Below, in pieces: positions 16,415-23,897 of a DNA stretch of 29,791 nucleotides; position 1 is the first letter of the stretch; each line of letters begins with the position of its first letter. The notes under the pieces were generated by a model. That model saw only the letters and a list, made by a program, of their open reading frames with translations, had not been told where the DNA came from and did not search any database. The stretch lies in NCBI GenBank assembly GCA_041739295.1, contig JBGSOE010000252.1:1-29791 (forward strand), in the 5' to 3' direction. This DNA comes from JAHJQQ01 sp041739295. Its GTDB lineage: Bacteria > Pseudomonadota > Gammaproteobacteria > Thiohalobacterales > Thiohalobacteraceae. Made by a program: the position numbers and the translations under genes.

Positions 16415-17770
16415 TTAGACACTGCATAAGCTGGCCTGAAATTGCGCGCCACCAAGCGTTGGACTACTGCCGATATCGATTTTTCCACCATAAGCGGCTG
16501 TAATGTCTCGCGCAACGGCGAGTCCGATGCCCTGGCCCGGTACAGAGCTATCAATTCGCACACCGCGGGCTAGCACGGCGACACGCTGATCGGGCGCGAT
16601 ACCGGGGCCGTCATCTTCGATGCTCAGCACCAATGTTTGGTCGGCGCCGACCATTGTTATGTGGGCGCTTGCCTTGACCTGCTGTTTGGCCCATTTGCAG
16701 GCGTTGTCCAATAAATTGCCACTCAGCTCCATCAGATCAGCCTCATCGGCGCGGAACTGCACATCGCTATCAACGTCCAGGCTTAGCTTGAGTTGGCGTT
16801 CGGCGTAGACCTTTTCTAATGAGTTCAGTATCCGCTGCAGCAAGGGTGCGATGGCAACCGGTGCCATGAGTGTTGTGCGGCCGGAGGTTGCAGCGCGCTG
16901 CAATTGATAATCAACAATCTGTCCCATGCGTTCGGTCTGTTCCTTGACAAGTTGTTCAAGCGGCTGACCGGTACCGTCGTGCCGACCGGCGCCGCGCAAC
17001 ACGGCCAGCGGCGTTTTGAGGCTGTGGGCCAGATCGGCGAGTGCATCGCGATAGCGGATGAGCCGAGCACGCTCGGTTTTAACCAAGGCATTCAGATTGT
17101 CGGTGAGGCCGCGCAGTTCGCGTGGGTACGTACCCGTCAGCGCCTCTTGGTTGCCACTCTCGACGGCGGCCAGATCACGTTCGACTCGACGTAGTGGACT
17201 CAATCCCCAGCGCAACACCAGACCCTGCGCGACAAGCAGGCCGACGGCCAGTGCTGCGAACCATCCCCACAGGCCGCGCCGGAATCGACTCACCTGCGCG
17301 GCATAAGCCGCAGGATCTTCACTGACGCTGAAGGTGAATTGCAGATTTTGTTTGTCGAGTTCCCAGGCGCTACCGAAACTCAATACGAACAGGTCACCGG
17401 CGGATTCGCTGGGCAGGCGAATGAATGACCATTCACCGGGGGGCAAATGTGGCGCTGTCGGTAACTGTTGGCCTAACTGTGAAGGTGACTGCCAGACACT
17501 GACACCATCGGCGCCAATCACGGATGCGTATAAGCCCGATCCCGGGCGTTGGAAACGTTCTTCGGGCAGGCCTTCCGGCAAAGAGAGATTGCCCTGGCGG
17601 TTCATGTCGGCGGCGGCCATCAGTCCATAGATCGCAGCTTGTAGATGTTCACGCACGGCGGTTTCCGCTGAATCTTTGAACGCACGATCCAGTGCCCAAC
17701 CGGCCAAGCCGAGGAAGATGGCGAGTACCAGACTGGCAGCGAGTGTGAGCCGAAGATTGAGTGACTGCAT
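16415..17770 (-). CDS. PhoQ-like sensor histidine kinase
   Basis: A 451-residue membrane kinase. Transmembrane helix 1 is at residues 8-28 and helix 2 at about 166-187 (LWGWFAALAVGLLVAQGLVL), enclosing a periplasmic sensor domain of about 135 residues. A HAMP-like linker (SPLRRVERDLAAVESG) leads to the H-box DLAHSLKTPLAVLRG with H249. The ATP-binding domain shows the N-box GNLLDNACKW (N356), G1 DDGPG (386-390) and G2 GQGIGLAVA. The H-box form and overall layout match PhoQ, but the sensor domain lacks an obvious run of acidic residues, so the stimulus is not necessarily Mg2+. Its ATG overlaps the stop of the response regulator gene by one base (TGATG), so the two are translationally coupled. 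Confidence 0.9.
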   Translation of the reverse strand: MQSLNLRLTLAASLVLAIFLGLAGWALDRAFKDSAETAVREHLQAAIYGLMAAADMNRQGNLSLPEGLPEERFQRPGSGLYASVIGADGVSVWQSPSQLGQQLPTAPHLPPGEWSFIRLPSESAGDLFVLSFGSAWELDKQNLQFTFSVSEDPAAYAAQVSRFRRGLWGWFAALAVGLLVAQGLVLRWGLSPLRRVERDLAAVESGNQEALTGTYPRELRGLTDNLNALVKTERARLIRYRDALADLAHSLKTPLAVLRGAGRHDGTGQPLEQLVKEQTERMGQIVDYQLQRAATSGRTTLMAPVAIAPLLQRILNSLEKVYAERQLKLSLDVDSDVQFRADEADLMELSGNLLDNACKWAKQQVKASAHITMVGADQTLVLSIEDDGPGIAPDQRVAVLARGVRIDSSVPGQGIGLAVARDITAAYGGKIDIGSSPTLGGAQFQASLCSV

Positions 17771-18450
17771 CAGCTGCCGCGTTCCAGGGCGAAGCGGTAG
17801 CCACGGCCACGTACGGTCTCGATGGGGTTCAATGTATTATCCGGATCGAGTTTGCGCCGCAGTCGGCCAATGAACACTTCGATAACATTACTGTCGCGAT
17901 CATAATCCTGTTCATAGAGATGTTCGGTGAGATCGGTTTTGGAAACGACTTCACCGCTGTGCAGGATCAGATATTCTAGGACGCGATATTCGTAAGAGGT
18001 CAAATCGACAACTTGACCGTCAACCTGCAAGGTCTGTGCGCTGGTGTCGAGCAGGATCGGGCCGCATTGCAGCGTCGCTTGGGTCCAGCCGGCGGCGCGG
18101 CGGAGCAGGGCGCGCAAGCGTGCCAGCAGTTCCTCGACCTCGAAGGGTTTGACCAGATAATCGTCGGCACCGGCTTCCAGGCCTTCCACCTTGTCCTGCC
18201 AGCGACCACGCGCTGTGAGGATCAGGATCGGAAAGCGTTTTTCGGCGGCACGTAGTCGCCGAATCACCTCGATACCCGAAAGTTTTGGCAGACCAAGATC
18301 AATCACGGCAATGTCGATGGGATATTCCGTGCCGGCATACAGCCCTTCTTCGCCATCAGCGGCGGTGTCCACTACGTGGCCTTCCACTTTCAGGCGGTCA
18401 CGTAATTGAGTGCGCAGGTTGTCTTCGTCTTCGATCAGTAGCACGCGCAT
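17770..18450 (-). CDS. OmpR/PhoP-family response regulator
   Basis: A 226-residue two-domain regulator. The receiver domain has the acidic pocket IEDED (6-10), the phospho-acceptor D51 in VIDLGLPKLSG, T79 in ILTARG and K101 in LVKPFEVEEL. The C-terminal winged helix contains LTSYEYRVLEYLILHSGEVV, DSNVIEVFIGRLRRKL (recognition helix region) and the wing ETVRGRGYRF. Residue patterns such as YLVKPFEVEELLARLRALLRR are PhoP-like. It is encoded between a PepSY-like protein gene (18 nt upstream) and the kinase gene (1-nt overlap). The direct repeats with 11-bp spacing at 19676-19724 are good candidates for its binding sites. Confidence 0.93.
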   Translation of the reverse strand: MRVLLIEDEDNLRTQLRDRLKVEGHVVDTAADGEEGLYAGTEYPIDIAVIDLGLPKLSGIEVIRRLRAAEKRFPILILTARGRWQDKVEGLEAGADDYLVKPFEVEELLARLRALLRRAAGWTQATLQCGPILLDTSAQTLQVDGQVVDLTSYEYRVLEYLILHSGEVVSKTDLTEHLYEQDYDRDSNVIEVFIGRLRRKLDPDNTLNPIETVRGRGYRFALERGS

Positions 18451-18468
18451 GGTATTGCAATATTCCTA

Positions 18469-18972
18469 TTAGCGGGCGTCGAGGTAGAGGATCTGGACGC
18501 GCCCATTCGGTGTGAGTACTTTTACTCGATAGTAGAGTTCGCCATTCTCCTCGCGAGGCTCGGCAGACAGAACGCGGCCACCGGTGCGTCTCTCGGCCTC
18601 GGAGACGGCTTCAGACAGGCCTTTGCCGCGTGACTGTGGGGGCGCATCATTGCTAGGGCTGTCCTGATTGCGCGGCTCATAACGCTGGCTGGGTTGTTCG
18701 TAGCGCGAGGGAGGATTATCGCGGCGATCATTGCGCGATCTTTCATTTGCAGGGTACTTGTCGCGGCCGTTGCTGCGGCGATCGTCCCTGGCATTGCCAT
18801 TGTCAGTGTCACGCCGATAGTCACGCCCATCATCACGGGCCTGGCGCCCCTGCGATGATTCGTCAGGGTAGTAGGCATCATCGGAATCAGGTTTTTTGGC
18901 CTGCGCGACAGACAGGGTCAATAAGAACAACCCACCCAGCAGCCATACCTGATGTCGTTTGTCTACCTGCAT
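18469..18972 (-). CDS. Secreted PepSY-like protein with a long charged linker
   Basis: The start is taken as the ATG at 18972 (MQVDKRHQVWLLGGLFLLTL), giving 167 residues with a signal peptide cut after VAQA; a longer frame from 19029 would bury it. After the signal comes about 95 residues of low-complexity Asp/Arg/Asn/Ser sequence (many RDD, RRD, NDR repeats), probably disordered. The C-terminal 50 residues (LSEAVSEAERRTGGRVLSAE through YYRVKVLTPNGRVQILYLD) match the helix-strand pattern of a PepSY domain. It ends 18 nt before the response regulator gene. Small periplasmic PepSY proteins often precede two-component genes in proteobacteria and may affect signal sensing; the role here is inference. 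Confidence 0.75.
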   Translation of the reverse strand: MQVDKRHQVWLLGGLFLLTLSVAQAKKPDSDDAYYPDESSQGRQARDDGRDYRRDTDNGNARDDRRSNGRDKYPANERSRNDRRDNPPSRYEQPSQRYEPRNQDSPSNDAPPQSRGKGLSEAVSEAERRTGGRVLSAEPREENGELYYRVKVLTPNGRVQILYLDAR

Positions 18973-19052
18973 ATCGCCTGTCTCTCTATTATCAACCCCG
19001 ATGTTACGGCCCGGGCCCTGGTCTGCCAAGCAGTGGCTTGGATTTACATTAC

Positions 19053-19598
19053 TTACCAGGCGGGTTGCACCGTCACTCTGACCCGGATGCGTTTACCAGG
19101 TTCGTTTTGCCTGCGGGTGACATAGTCTTCGCCTTGATAACGATAAGTCACCCAATAGCCTTCGATACGTTCTTCTTCGCGATAATCGACAACTTGTCGG
19201 CAGCGGGTTTCTTGAACCGTGCTATAGCCGGTCGGTCGCTGACGTTCATGTCCGATATCGCGGCCAACCGAACCGCCCAGTATTGTACCAGCGACTGTTG
19301 CCGCATCCTTGCCATGACCTTTACCCATGGTATTGCCAACTACACCGCCAATGATGCCTCCGAGTATCATCGGCGTCGCGGACCGATAACCGCTGTGGTA
19401 CACCGGAATATCTTCTTCCCAGCATTCTTCACGCGGCGTGCTGACCCGAACCTGGCGCACAATCGGCTCCGCGCTGATCACCTCGGCGTAGTCGTAGCGT
19501 TCGTTACTTTCACCTAAGGGTGGATGATTAGCCAATACCGGTGCGTTGACAGTAAAGCCGGCGATTATGAGTGCGTAGGCCACGAAATTCTTGTTCAT
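19053..19598 (-). CDS. Glycine-zipper outer-membrane-type protein
   Basis: The ATG at 19598 has AGGAG seven to eleven nt upstream and begins a signal peptide (MNKNFVAYALIIAGFTVNAP, cut after VLA). The 181-residue product has a short charged stretch, a CWEEDIPVY segment, then a glycine-zipper region of two parts: ILGGIIGGVVGNTMGKGHGK and AATVAGTILGGSVGRDIGHE. These GxxxG repeats are typical of SlyB/17-kDa antigen-like 2TM proteins that associate with membranes. The C-terminal half (about 120-181) is a charged beta-type domain ending RIRVRVTVQPAW. It heads the minus-strand unit with the PepSY-like gene 80 nt downstream. Its promoter carries direct repeats matching an OmpR-type regulator, suggesting control by the downstream two-component pair. 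Confidence 0.82.
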   Translation of the reverse strand: MNKNFVAYALIIAGFTVNAPVLANHPPLGESNERYDYAEVISAEPIVRQVRVSTPREECWEEDIPVYHSGYRSATPMILGGIIGGVVGNTMGKGHGKDAATVAGTILGGSVGRDIGHERQRPTGYSTVQETRCRQVVDYREEERIEGYWVTYRYQGEDYVTRRQNEPGKRIRVRVTVQPAW

Positions 19599-19658
19599 GT
19601 CAGATCTCCTTGTTAGATCCATCCAGCCAGACTGGCTGCTTGCACTAGTTACAGGCTC

Positions 19659-19741
19659 AGCGTACGCAACGTAGGCTGAATGTGGCCTGAACAACGCGAG
19701 GCAATTCGTTCAGCCTGCGTTCAGGCCGGTACGTCTAGTCT
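19659..19741. promoter_or_regulatory. Divergent promoter with PhoP-box-like direct repeats
   Basis: Two pairs of six-base half-sites with 11-bp period sit back to back. On the plus strand GTTCAG occurs at 19708-19713 and 19719-19724. On the minus strand GTTCAG (19692-19687) and ATTCAG (19681-19676) have the same spacing. OmpR/PhoP-class regulators bind such direct repeats. Eleven bases beyond each pair lies a possible -10: TAGTCT at 19736-19741 for the plus gene and TACGCT at 19664-19659 for the minus gene, so the repeats occupy the -35 position in both directions. Confidence 0.6.
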
Positions 19742-19788
19742 GTGCCTGGAGGTTCCCGGAGAAGGGGACATGTGAGAGGAGAAACGAC

Positions 19789-20196
19789 ATGAGTAGATCA
19801 ACAATTTCTGCAATGAGTCTGACCGGAGTGCTGCTGGTCGTTATGGCAGCGGGTTTACCGACCACAGGTTTTGCGAAAGACGGCTATCGGGACGCGCCAA
19901 TGGCCAAGGTGGATTACCGGGGCCGCGAAGGCAATCGCGACCGGAATGAATATCGTGACCGGGATGGTCATCGTGACGGCGGCGGACATCACGATCGGGG
20001 TAAATACCGTTACCGAGATTCACATGATTATGATCACCATCGGCCGCATGGTCATGCGTATGGCTATTATGCACGGCCACGCCATCCGACTACCTATTAC
20101 GTCGTGCCCAGATACAGAACCTACTACACGCCTAGCTACTACGGTGGTGGAAGTAGCGGCTGGGATATCGATCTACATTATTACTTTAGCGATTAG
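19789..20196 (+). CDS. Secreted Tyr/His/Arg-rich protein of unknown function
   Basis: The ATG at 19789 follows GAGGAG (19776-19781 region). The 135-residue product starts with a clear signal peptide (MSLTGVLLVVMAAGLPTTGF, cut near FAKD). The mature chain is highly repetitive: an Arg/Asp/Gly/Asn section (REGNRDRNEYRDRDGHRDGG), a His-rich centre (YDHHRPHGHAYGYY), and a Tyr/Pro-rich part ending SSGWDIDLHYYF. No enzyme motif is visible. The histidines could bind metal; the sequence also resembles small envelope stress proteins. It shares a divergent promoter with the glycine-zipper gene, and the low-complexity Arg/Asp section resembles the linker of the PepSY-like protein encoded nearby, so the three may belong to one envelope regulon. 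Confidence 0.72.
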   Translation: MSRSTISAMSLTGVLLVVMAAGLPTTGFAKDGYRDAPMAKVDYRGREGNRDRNEYRDRDGHRDGGGHHDRGKYRYRDSHDYDHHRPHGHAYGYYARPRHPTTYYVVPRYRTYYTPSYYGGGSSGWDIDLHYYFSD

Positions 20197-20210
20197 AGAG
20201 TAATATCTAA

Positions 20211-20229
20211 GGAACTTCTGATTATTGAT
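20211..20229. repeat. Solo end of a family 1 miniature element
   Basis: CTAA at 20207-20210 is followed by GGAACTTCTGATTATTGAT, nearly the terminal repeat of family 1 (GGAACCTCTGATTAAT) next to a YTAR-type target. No matching right end is seen; family 2 copy B follows at once. It is probably a decayed element end, 14 nt after a gene stop. Confidence 0.55.
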
Positions 20230-20246
20230 TTTCCTTTGTTCGGTCG

Positions 20247-20415
20247 TCGGCCTGAATCCGACCTACGTTTGGTATGCGAAATACCGTAGGTCGGATTAAA
20301 CCGCCCTGCGATCAAGCACAGGGTTGTTACGTTATGGAAAATTGCCATATTAAAGCCTGTCACAGCAATCGCTGTGACAGGCGACCGTTCAGCGGAGCTA
20401 GCCGCGCGTCCGACA
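20247..20415. repeat. Family 2 multi-hairpin repeat, copy B
   Basis: About 169 bp. The left end is shortened (TCGGCCTGAATCCGACC), the right end is the usual CGTCCGACA. Hairpins: TCCGACCTACG with CGTAGGTCGGA, CCCTG with CAGGG (about 20303-20323), and CCTGTCACAGC-AATC-GCTGTGACAGG (20356-20381). In the last stem the third pair is T-A where copy A has C-G. The 317-nt gap 20197-20513 holds only this repeat and the solo end before it. Confidence 0.78.
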
Positions 20416-20513
20416 TTTCCTCAAGAACAGTGGAGCCACAATGGCTTGCGGGAAACTCTTCTCCTGCAATTCAACGACGCTGACTACGCATACGGTGCTT
20501 GTAAGCTGTGACT

Positions 20514-21053
20514 TCACAGCATGCGTCTGAGGACATCCGTTTCGGGCGCGCCGGAAAAGCGGTGTTTCAATGCGCCGGCGATATGCAGACCCGCCAGCCC
20601 TAATAATGTGAAGGCTAAGATTTCGTGGAGTTCTTCGGCGAGTTCTTTCAGTTCTTTGTCGGGTGCCAGTAGCGTGGGCATCTCAATAACGCCGAACAGG
20701 GCGACGGGTTTGTCGGCGAAATTGCTCAGCGAATAACCGACAATCGGTGTTGCGAGCATCAGAAGATACATCCCGACCTTAGTGACCTTGGCGAGTTTTA
20801 TTTCCCAGTTCTGTAGAGATCGGGGTAACTCGGGCATTCCAATCAGCAGTGCCCAGGCGATACGGATAATGGCCAGGCATAGGGTCAGCACGCCGAAGGT
20901 TTTGTGCAGCATATACAGCTGTGGACGCAGGGCGTCCTCACGCGGTAATTCACCCATGTACAGACCGACGCCGATGAGTCCGAAAATCATCAGTGCCATC
21001 AGCCAGTGCAGTGTGCGTGCGAAAGCGTCGTAGCGATCAGATTGGTGATTCAT
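20514..21053 (-). CDS. Cytochrome b561 family protein
   Basis: The ATG at 21053 has GAGG upstream (GAGGACCTTATG) and gives 179 residues; a longer frame from 21068 is less likely. Four transmembrane helices are apparent: FARTLHWLMALMIFGLIGVG, LHKTFGVLTLCLAIIRIAWAL, KVGMYLLMLATPIVGYSLS and LHEILAFTLLGLAGLHIAGAL. Histidines positioned in these helices (H in RTLHWLM, LHKTFG, LHEILA and GLHIAGALKH) match the four haem-b ligands of the bacterial b561 family. It transfers electrons, typically between quinol and a periplasmic acceptor, at the inner membrane. It ends in a conserved HRFSG-like segment followed by a short tail. No partner gene is adjacent; it is flanked by repeats on both sides. Confidence 0.9.
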   Translation of the reverse strand: MNHQSDRYDAFARTLHWLMALMIFGLIGVGLYMGELPREDALRPQLYMLHKTFGVLTLCLAIIRIAWALLIGMPELPRSLQNWEIKLAKVTKVGMYLLMLATPIVGYSLSNFADKPVALFGVIEMPTLLAPDKELKELAEELHEILAFTLLGLAGLHIAGALKHRFSGAPETDVLRRML

Positions 21054-21084
21054 AAGGTCCTCATCCACGTTCGATTAACTATTA

Positions 21085-21289
21085 GAACCTATCTCAAAAT
21101 GCATCTCGGCCGCCCATGCGGCGTTGCGGACCCTGCTCCGGTGCGCATTTATTCCGTATAAACTCCGTTTGTTACTCGGTGCTACGCACCTCGCCCTTCG
21201 GGCCGTCTGGCGCCGTTCTCTGCGCTTCGCTTCGAGTCATCTGTCCGCGCCCTGCATCTGCTCGCTCGATCAAATTAATCAGCGGTTCC
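21085..21289. repeat. Family 1 miniature element, copy 3, with a divergent left end
   Basis: About 205 bp. Read on the minus strand it begins GGAACCGCTGATTAATTTGA and matches copy 1 for about 130 bp, with the same internal phrases (ACGGCGCCAG, CCCGAAGGGCGAGGTGCGTA). The other end differs: on the plus strand it starts GAACCTATCTCAAAATGC instead of GAACCTCTGATTAAT, so this copy is chimeric or has a related second terminus. TTAG/TTAA flanks are present. It lies between the cytochrome b561 gene start and the 3' end of the TrmH-family gene, whose stop is about 45 nt away. Confidence 0.75.
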
Positions 21290-21333
21290 TTAATTGGCGA
21301 ACAGGGCCGCAGGCAATTAATGACTACGGTGAT

Positions 21334-22266
21334 TTATGTTATCTGCTGGCGATAATATTCGCTGACACACACGGCAAAGGCGACGGATACATTGAGACTC
21401 TCAACGTTGCCACTGCCGGGTATCTTGACGACCTGCTGGACAAGTTTAAGCAGATTGCTCGAAACACCCTGCGACTCCGCGCCCATGACCAGCAAGGTGC
21501 GAGGGGCGAAACTGTGTTGGTAGAGTGAACGGCCGCGCCCGCCGGCGGTGGCCAGCAATTGAAATCCCAACTCCTGAAGCTGATGAAGTTGCTTGGCGGG
21601 GTGTCGCAGTTGCACCAAACCAATCTGTTCTGCACCGCCTTCCGCTACGCGGCAGGCTGCACCAGAGAGTTTCGGCAGACGGCCGTCGGCGCCAAGTATG
21701 AAGCGCACGCCATAATGGGCGCAGGTACGCAGGATGGCGCCGAAGTTGTACGGATTTTCCACGCCATCCAGATACACCATCAATTGCCGACCTTGATCCT
21801 CGCGTACCAGTCCCAGCAGATCATCAAACTCCAGCGGTGAGCGTTCCCGCGCCAGGATGCAAATGCCTTGATGGTGAATCGATTCGGTGAGTCGTTCAAG
21901 ATCGTCGTTGCCGACAATGTGATAAGCCTTGCGCTTGGTCGCTGTCCAGCGCAATAAGGGTGTGAATTTTGGAATCAGTGACTCTTCAATATAGACGCGG
22001 ATAATGTCATGCGAGCGTCGCTCCCACAGTGCCATGCACGCCGCGATACCGTAATACTTGATCTCCCGGCGGGTAGTTTCCGGCACTGCTCGGGGCGGCA
22101 CTCCTCGAGGAGGTGCTATCTGGTTACGCACAGGTTTTGCCGGTTGCGGGTGTTCTTTGGGTGCCGATGGTGTCGGCGCGCTGTCTGCGGATTTCATTTT
22201 GCGCTGATCCCAGACGGACGGGGGTTTGGGCGCGCGCTTGGCAGGGGGCTTGGTAGGTTTGCTCAC
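21334..22266 (-). CDS. TrmH/SpoU-family RNA 2'-O-methyltransferase (YfiF-like)
   Basis: The GTG at 22266 is preferred because GGAG lies five nt before it; an ATG at 22284 without a ribosome site would add six residues. The 310-residue product has a basic, proline-rich N-terminal tail of about 65 residues, a substrate-recognition domain (YYGIAACMALWERRSHDI to about residue 140), and the SPOUT domain. Its three motifs are intact: motif 1 ENPYNFGAILRTCAHYG, motif 2 MGAESQGVS, motif 3 IPGSGNVESLNVSVAFAV. These form the knotted SAM site typical of SpoU enzymes that methylate ribose in tRNA or rRNA. The long basic tail and order of domains resemble E. coli YfiF rather than TrmH or RlmB. The target RNA is unknown. 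Confidence 0.9.
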   Translation of the reverse strand: MSKPTKPPAKRAPKPPSVWDQRKMKSADSAPTPSAPKEHPQPAKPVRNQIAPPRGVPPRAVPETTRREIKYYGIAACMALWERRSHDIIRVYIEESLIPKFTPLLRWTATKRKAYHIVGNDDLERLTESIHHQGICILARERSPLEFDDLLGLVREDQGRQLMVYLDGVENPYNFGAILRTCAHYGVRFILGADGRLPKLSGAACRVAEGGAEQIGLVQLRHPAKQLHQLQELGFQLLATAGGRGRSLYQHSFAPRTLLVMGAESQGVSSNLLKLVQQVVKIPGSGNVESLNVSVAFAVCVSEYYRQQIT

Positions 22267-22320
22267 AATTTCTCCGAACACCATAAAGGCACGACTGTAG
22301 TGTACGCGGTTAGTTTACCG

Positions 22321-23343
22321 TTATTCGGCTGTGACAGCAGGTGCCATAATTTCAGATGCGGGCCAGAAGCCTAAACTTTCGATGACGGCTTTTGGCTTGC
22401 CATCCGCTCGGAACAGACCCCAATGGGCCTCGCTGGGTTCCAGATGCCCGAACTCGTCTTGTAGCTCGGCCGGTTTCCAGGGGGCATCGAAGGCCTCGAA
22501 GCAGGCGATATTCTGTGTCGGATTCGAGGCTACGCGTTGCAGAAGCGCTGACCAGAACGCGGCCTGACGTACCTCGCTGAAGCCTTGTTGGGCCGGGCCA
22601 CTGGGTAGGCCGGTTTCTTTAACGAGGATCGGTTTATCGGTGCGATCATGCAGACGTTGCAGTACTTCGGCAACAAAGCTGACGGCCTGATCTGTGTTGG
22701 CCGGATCAAACCAGGCTTCAAAACGGGGATGGACGTTGGGAAGGAGCAGATCCAGTGCATACAGGGCGCTGGCATCCGGCGAATCCAGATAGACAGAGAA
22801 CGGCTCGCTGCTGCCCAGAGTGAGCTTTGGCAGACGCTTGCGCACATAGGCAGCAGCGGCGGTTATATCCGCGCTGCTGTAGCGTTTCCAGAACAGGCCT
22901 TCGTTACCGAGCACCAGGGCCGTGATCTGTTGCGGATAGCGACGGGCTAGTGCGATTGCAGTATCCAGTTCATGCCGGTCGGTTGGATCCCAGACACCGA
23001 GAATGATGCTCCGAAAACCCGCGGTGATTGCCAACCCCGGAATGGCATCCTGACCATTGCCCAGACCATAGGTGATCAGGCCGGAGAAATAGGGGCGTAG
23101 GCGTTCCAGATCAGCGCGGATACCGGCGACGTTAGCGGGCTGCGGTGTTCCATCACGCATGGAAAACGAACGTGGGACATAACTGATGAAGCGCTCGTGG
23201 CTAAGCACGCTCGCAAGGGGTGTCGTTTGAGCGGCAAGCTCAGTAGAGACTGCATAACCGGGCAGTGTGCAGCAGATCAGCAAACCGATAGCGAATGCCA
23301 GTCGCAATACTCGCTCGCACAGGCTGCTATGCAACACCATCAT
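22321..23343 (-). CDS. Secreted glycoside hydrolase family 17-like protein
   Basis: A 340-residue protein with a signal peptide (LRLAFAIGLLICCTLPGYA). The body matches bacterial GH17-type beta-1,3-glucanase/transferase proteins: SYVPRSFSMRDGTPQPANVA, ADLERLRPYFSGLITYG, PGLAITAGFRSIILGVW, then ALVLGNEGLFWK with the probable acid/base Glu in the NE pair, and LVKETGLPSGP with the probable nucleophile Glu. Phrases around FEAFDAPWK are typical of the last strand of this TIM barrel. It may act on beta-1,3-glucan or membrane-derived oligosaccharides, though substrate is not shown. The start overlaps the stop of the SRPBCC gene by four bases (ATGA), so the two are cotranscribed. A short acidic/Ala tail ends the protein. 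Confidence 0.8.
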   Translation of the reverse strand: MMVLHSSLCERVLRLAFAIGLLICCTLPGYAVSTELAAQTTPLASVLSHERFISYVPRSFSMRDGTPQPANVAGIRADLERLRPYFSGLITYGLGNGQDAIPGLAITAGFRSIILGVWDPTDRHELDTAIALARRYPQQITALVLGNEGLFWKRYSSADITAAAAYVRKRLPKLTLGSSEPFSVYLDSPDASALYALDLLLPNVHPRFEAWFDPANTDQAVSFVAEVLQRLHDRTDKPILVKETGLPSGPAQQGFSEVRQAAFWSALLQRVASNPTQNIACFEAFDAPWKPAELQDEFGHLEPSEAHWGLFRADGKPKAVIESLGFWPASEIMAPAVTAE

Positions 23344-23897
23344 GGTGAGAGGGGCATGGTGGTCGGGGTGGACTCCACCAAGGTCTTCAGATTGTTCAGC
23401 CCTAGTTCGTAATCGGGGCCGATCCAGTGTTCCGCCATCAGGCCGAAGTAGCGGCTGAACAGGTCGTAGCCAAATTCGCTGTCAAAGCCCCAGGTCACCT
23501 GGGTCTGGCCATCGATGCGCTGCAAGTCGTAATAAGCCACAGCCGTACTCTGATCTCCGAAACTGAGTGCCACGGCGACGCGTTGGTTGGCAACGCTGGC
23601 AATGATCTCCTGACTGCCAGCGCCTACCTGCGGCTGTTCGCTGTACCAGGTCATTTGTGCGCCGACCCCTTGATCCGGTCCGCTGAAATTGAAATGCGTC
23701 TGAGGGTCTTTGAGTGCCCAGGGTGACCAGCGGTTGAAAGCATGCAGATCGTTCAACAGGGGAAAGATGCGGTCGGGTCCCGCATGAATCAGGATTTGGC
23801 GCTCTACATGAACGCTGGAGGGCAGAAGTAGTCCAGTCACGATGAGGCCGATGGCGACGATACCGAGGAATAGTGTCACGAGTTTGACAATACGCAT
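23340..23897 (-). CDS. SRPBCC-fold (START-like) membrane-anchored protein
   Basis: A 185-residue protein. Residues 5-26 are one hydrophobic helix (VTLFLGIVAIGLIVTGLLL), either an uncleaved anchor or a signal. The rest is an SRPBCC/polyketide-cyclase-like domain: VERQILIHAGPDRIFPLLND, LHAFNRWSPWALKDP, GVGAQMTWYSEQ, GAGSQEIIAS, TQVTWGFDSEFG, then a long C-terminal helix. The phrase FNRWSPWA followed by D is the family signature. The hydrophobic cavity of this fold binds lipids or small molecules; the ligand is unknown. The start has AAGGAG upstream. It is directly coupled to the GH17-like gene, suggesting a joint envelope or polysaccharide function. Confidence 0.85.
   Translation of the reverse strand: MRIVKLVTLFLGIVAIGLIVTGLLLPSSVHVERQILIHAGPDRIFPLLNDLHAFNRWSPWALKDPQTHFNFSGPDQGVGAQMTWYSEQPQVGAGSQEIIASVANQRVAVALSFGDQSTAVAYYDLQRIDGQTQVTWGFDSEFGYDLFSRYFGLMAEHWIGPDYELGLNNLKTLVESTPTTMPLSP

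Noticed and set aside
18747..19517. A 256-codon plus-strand frame opposite the PepSY-like and glycine-zipper genes
   Set aside because: It is antisense to two genes with signal peptides and ribosome sites; its composition (many His, Arg, Pro) is typical of a shadow frame.
21116..21528. Plus-strand frames of 79 and 134 codons over copy 3
   Set aside because: They start inside the repeat and then run antisense to the TrmH-family gene; no ribosome site.
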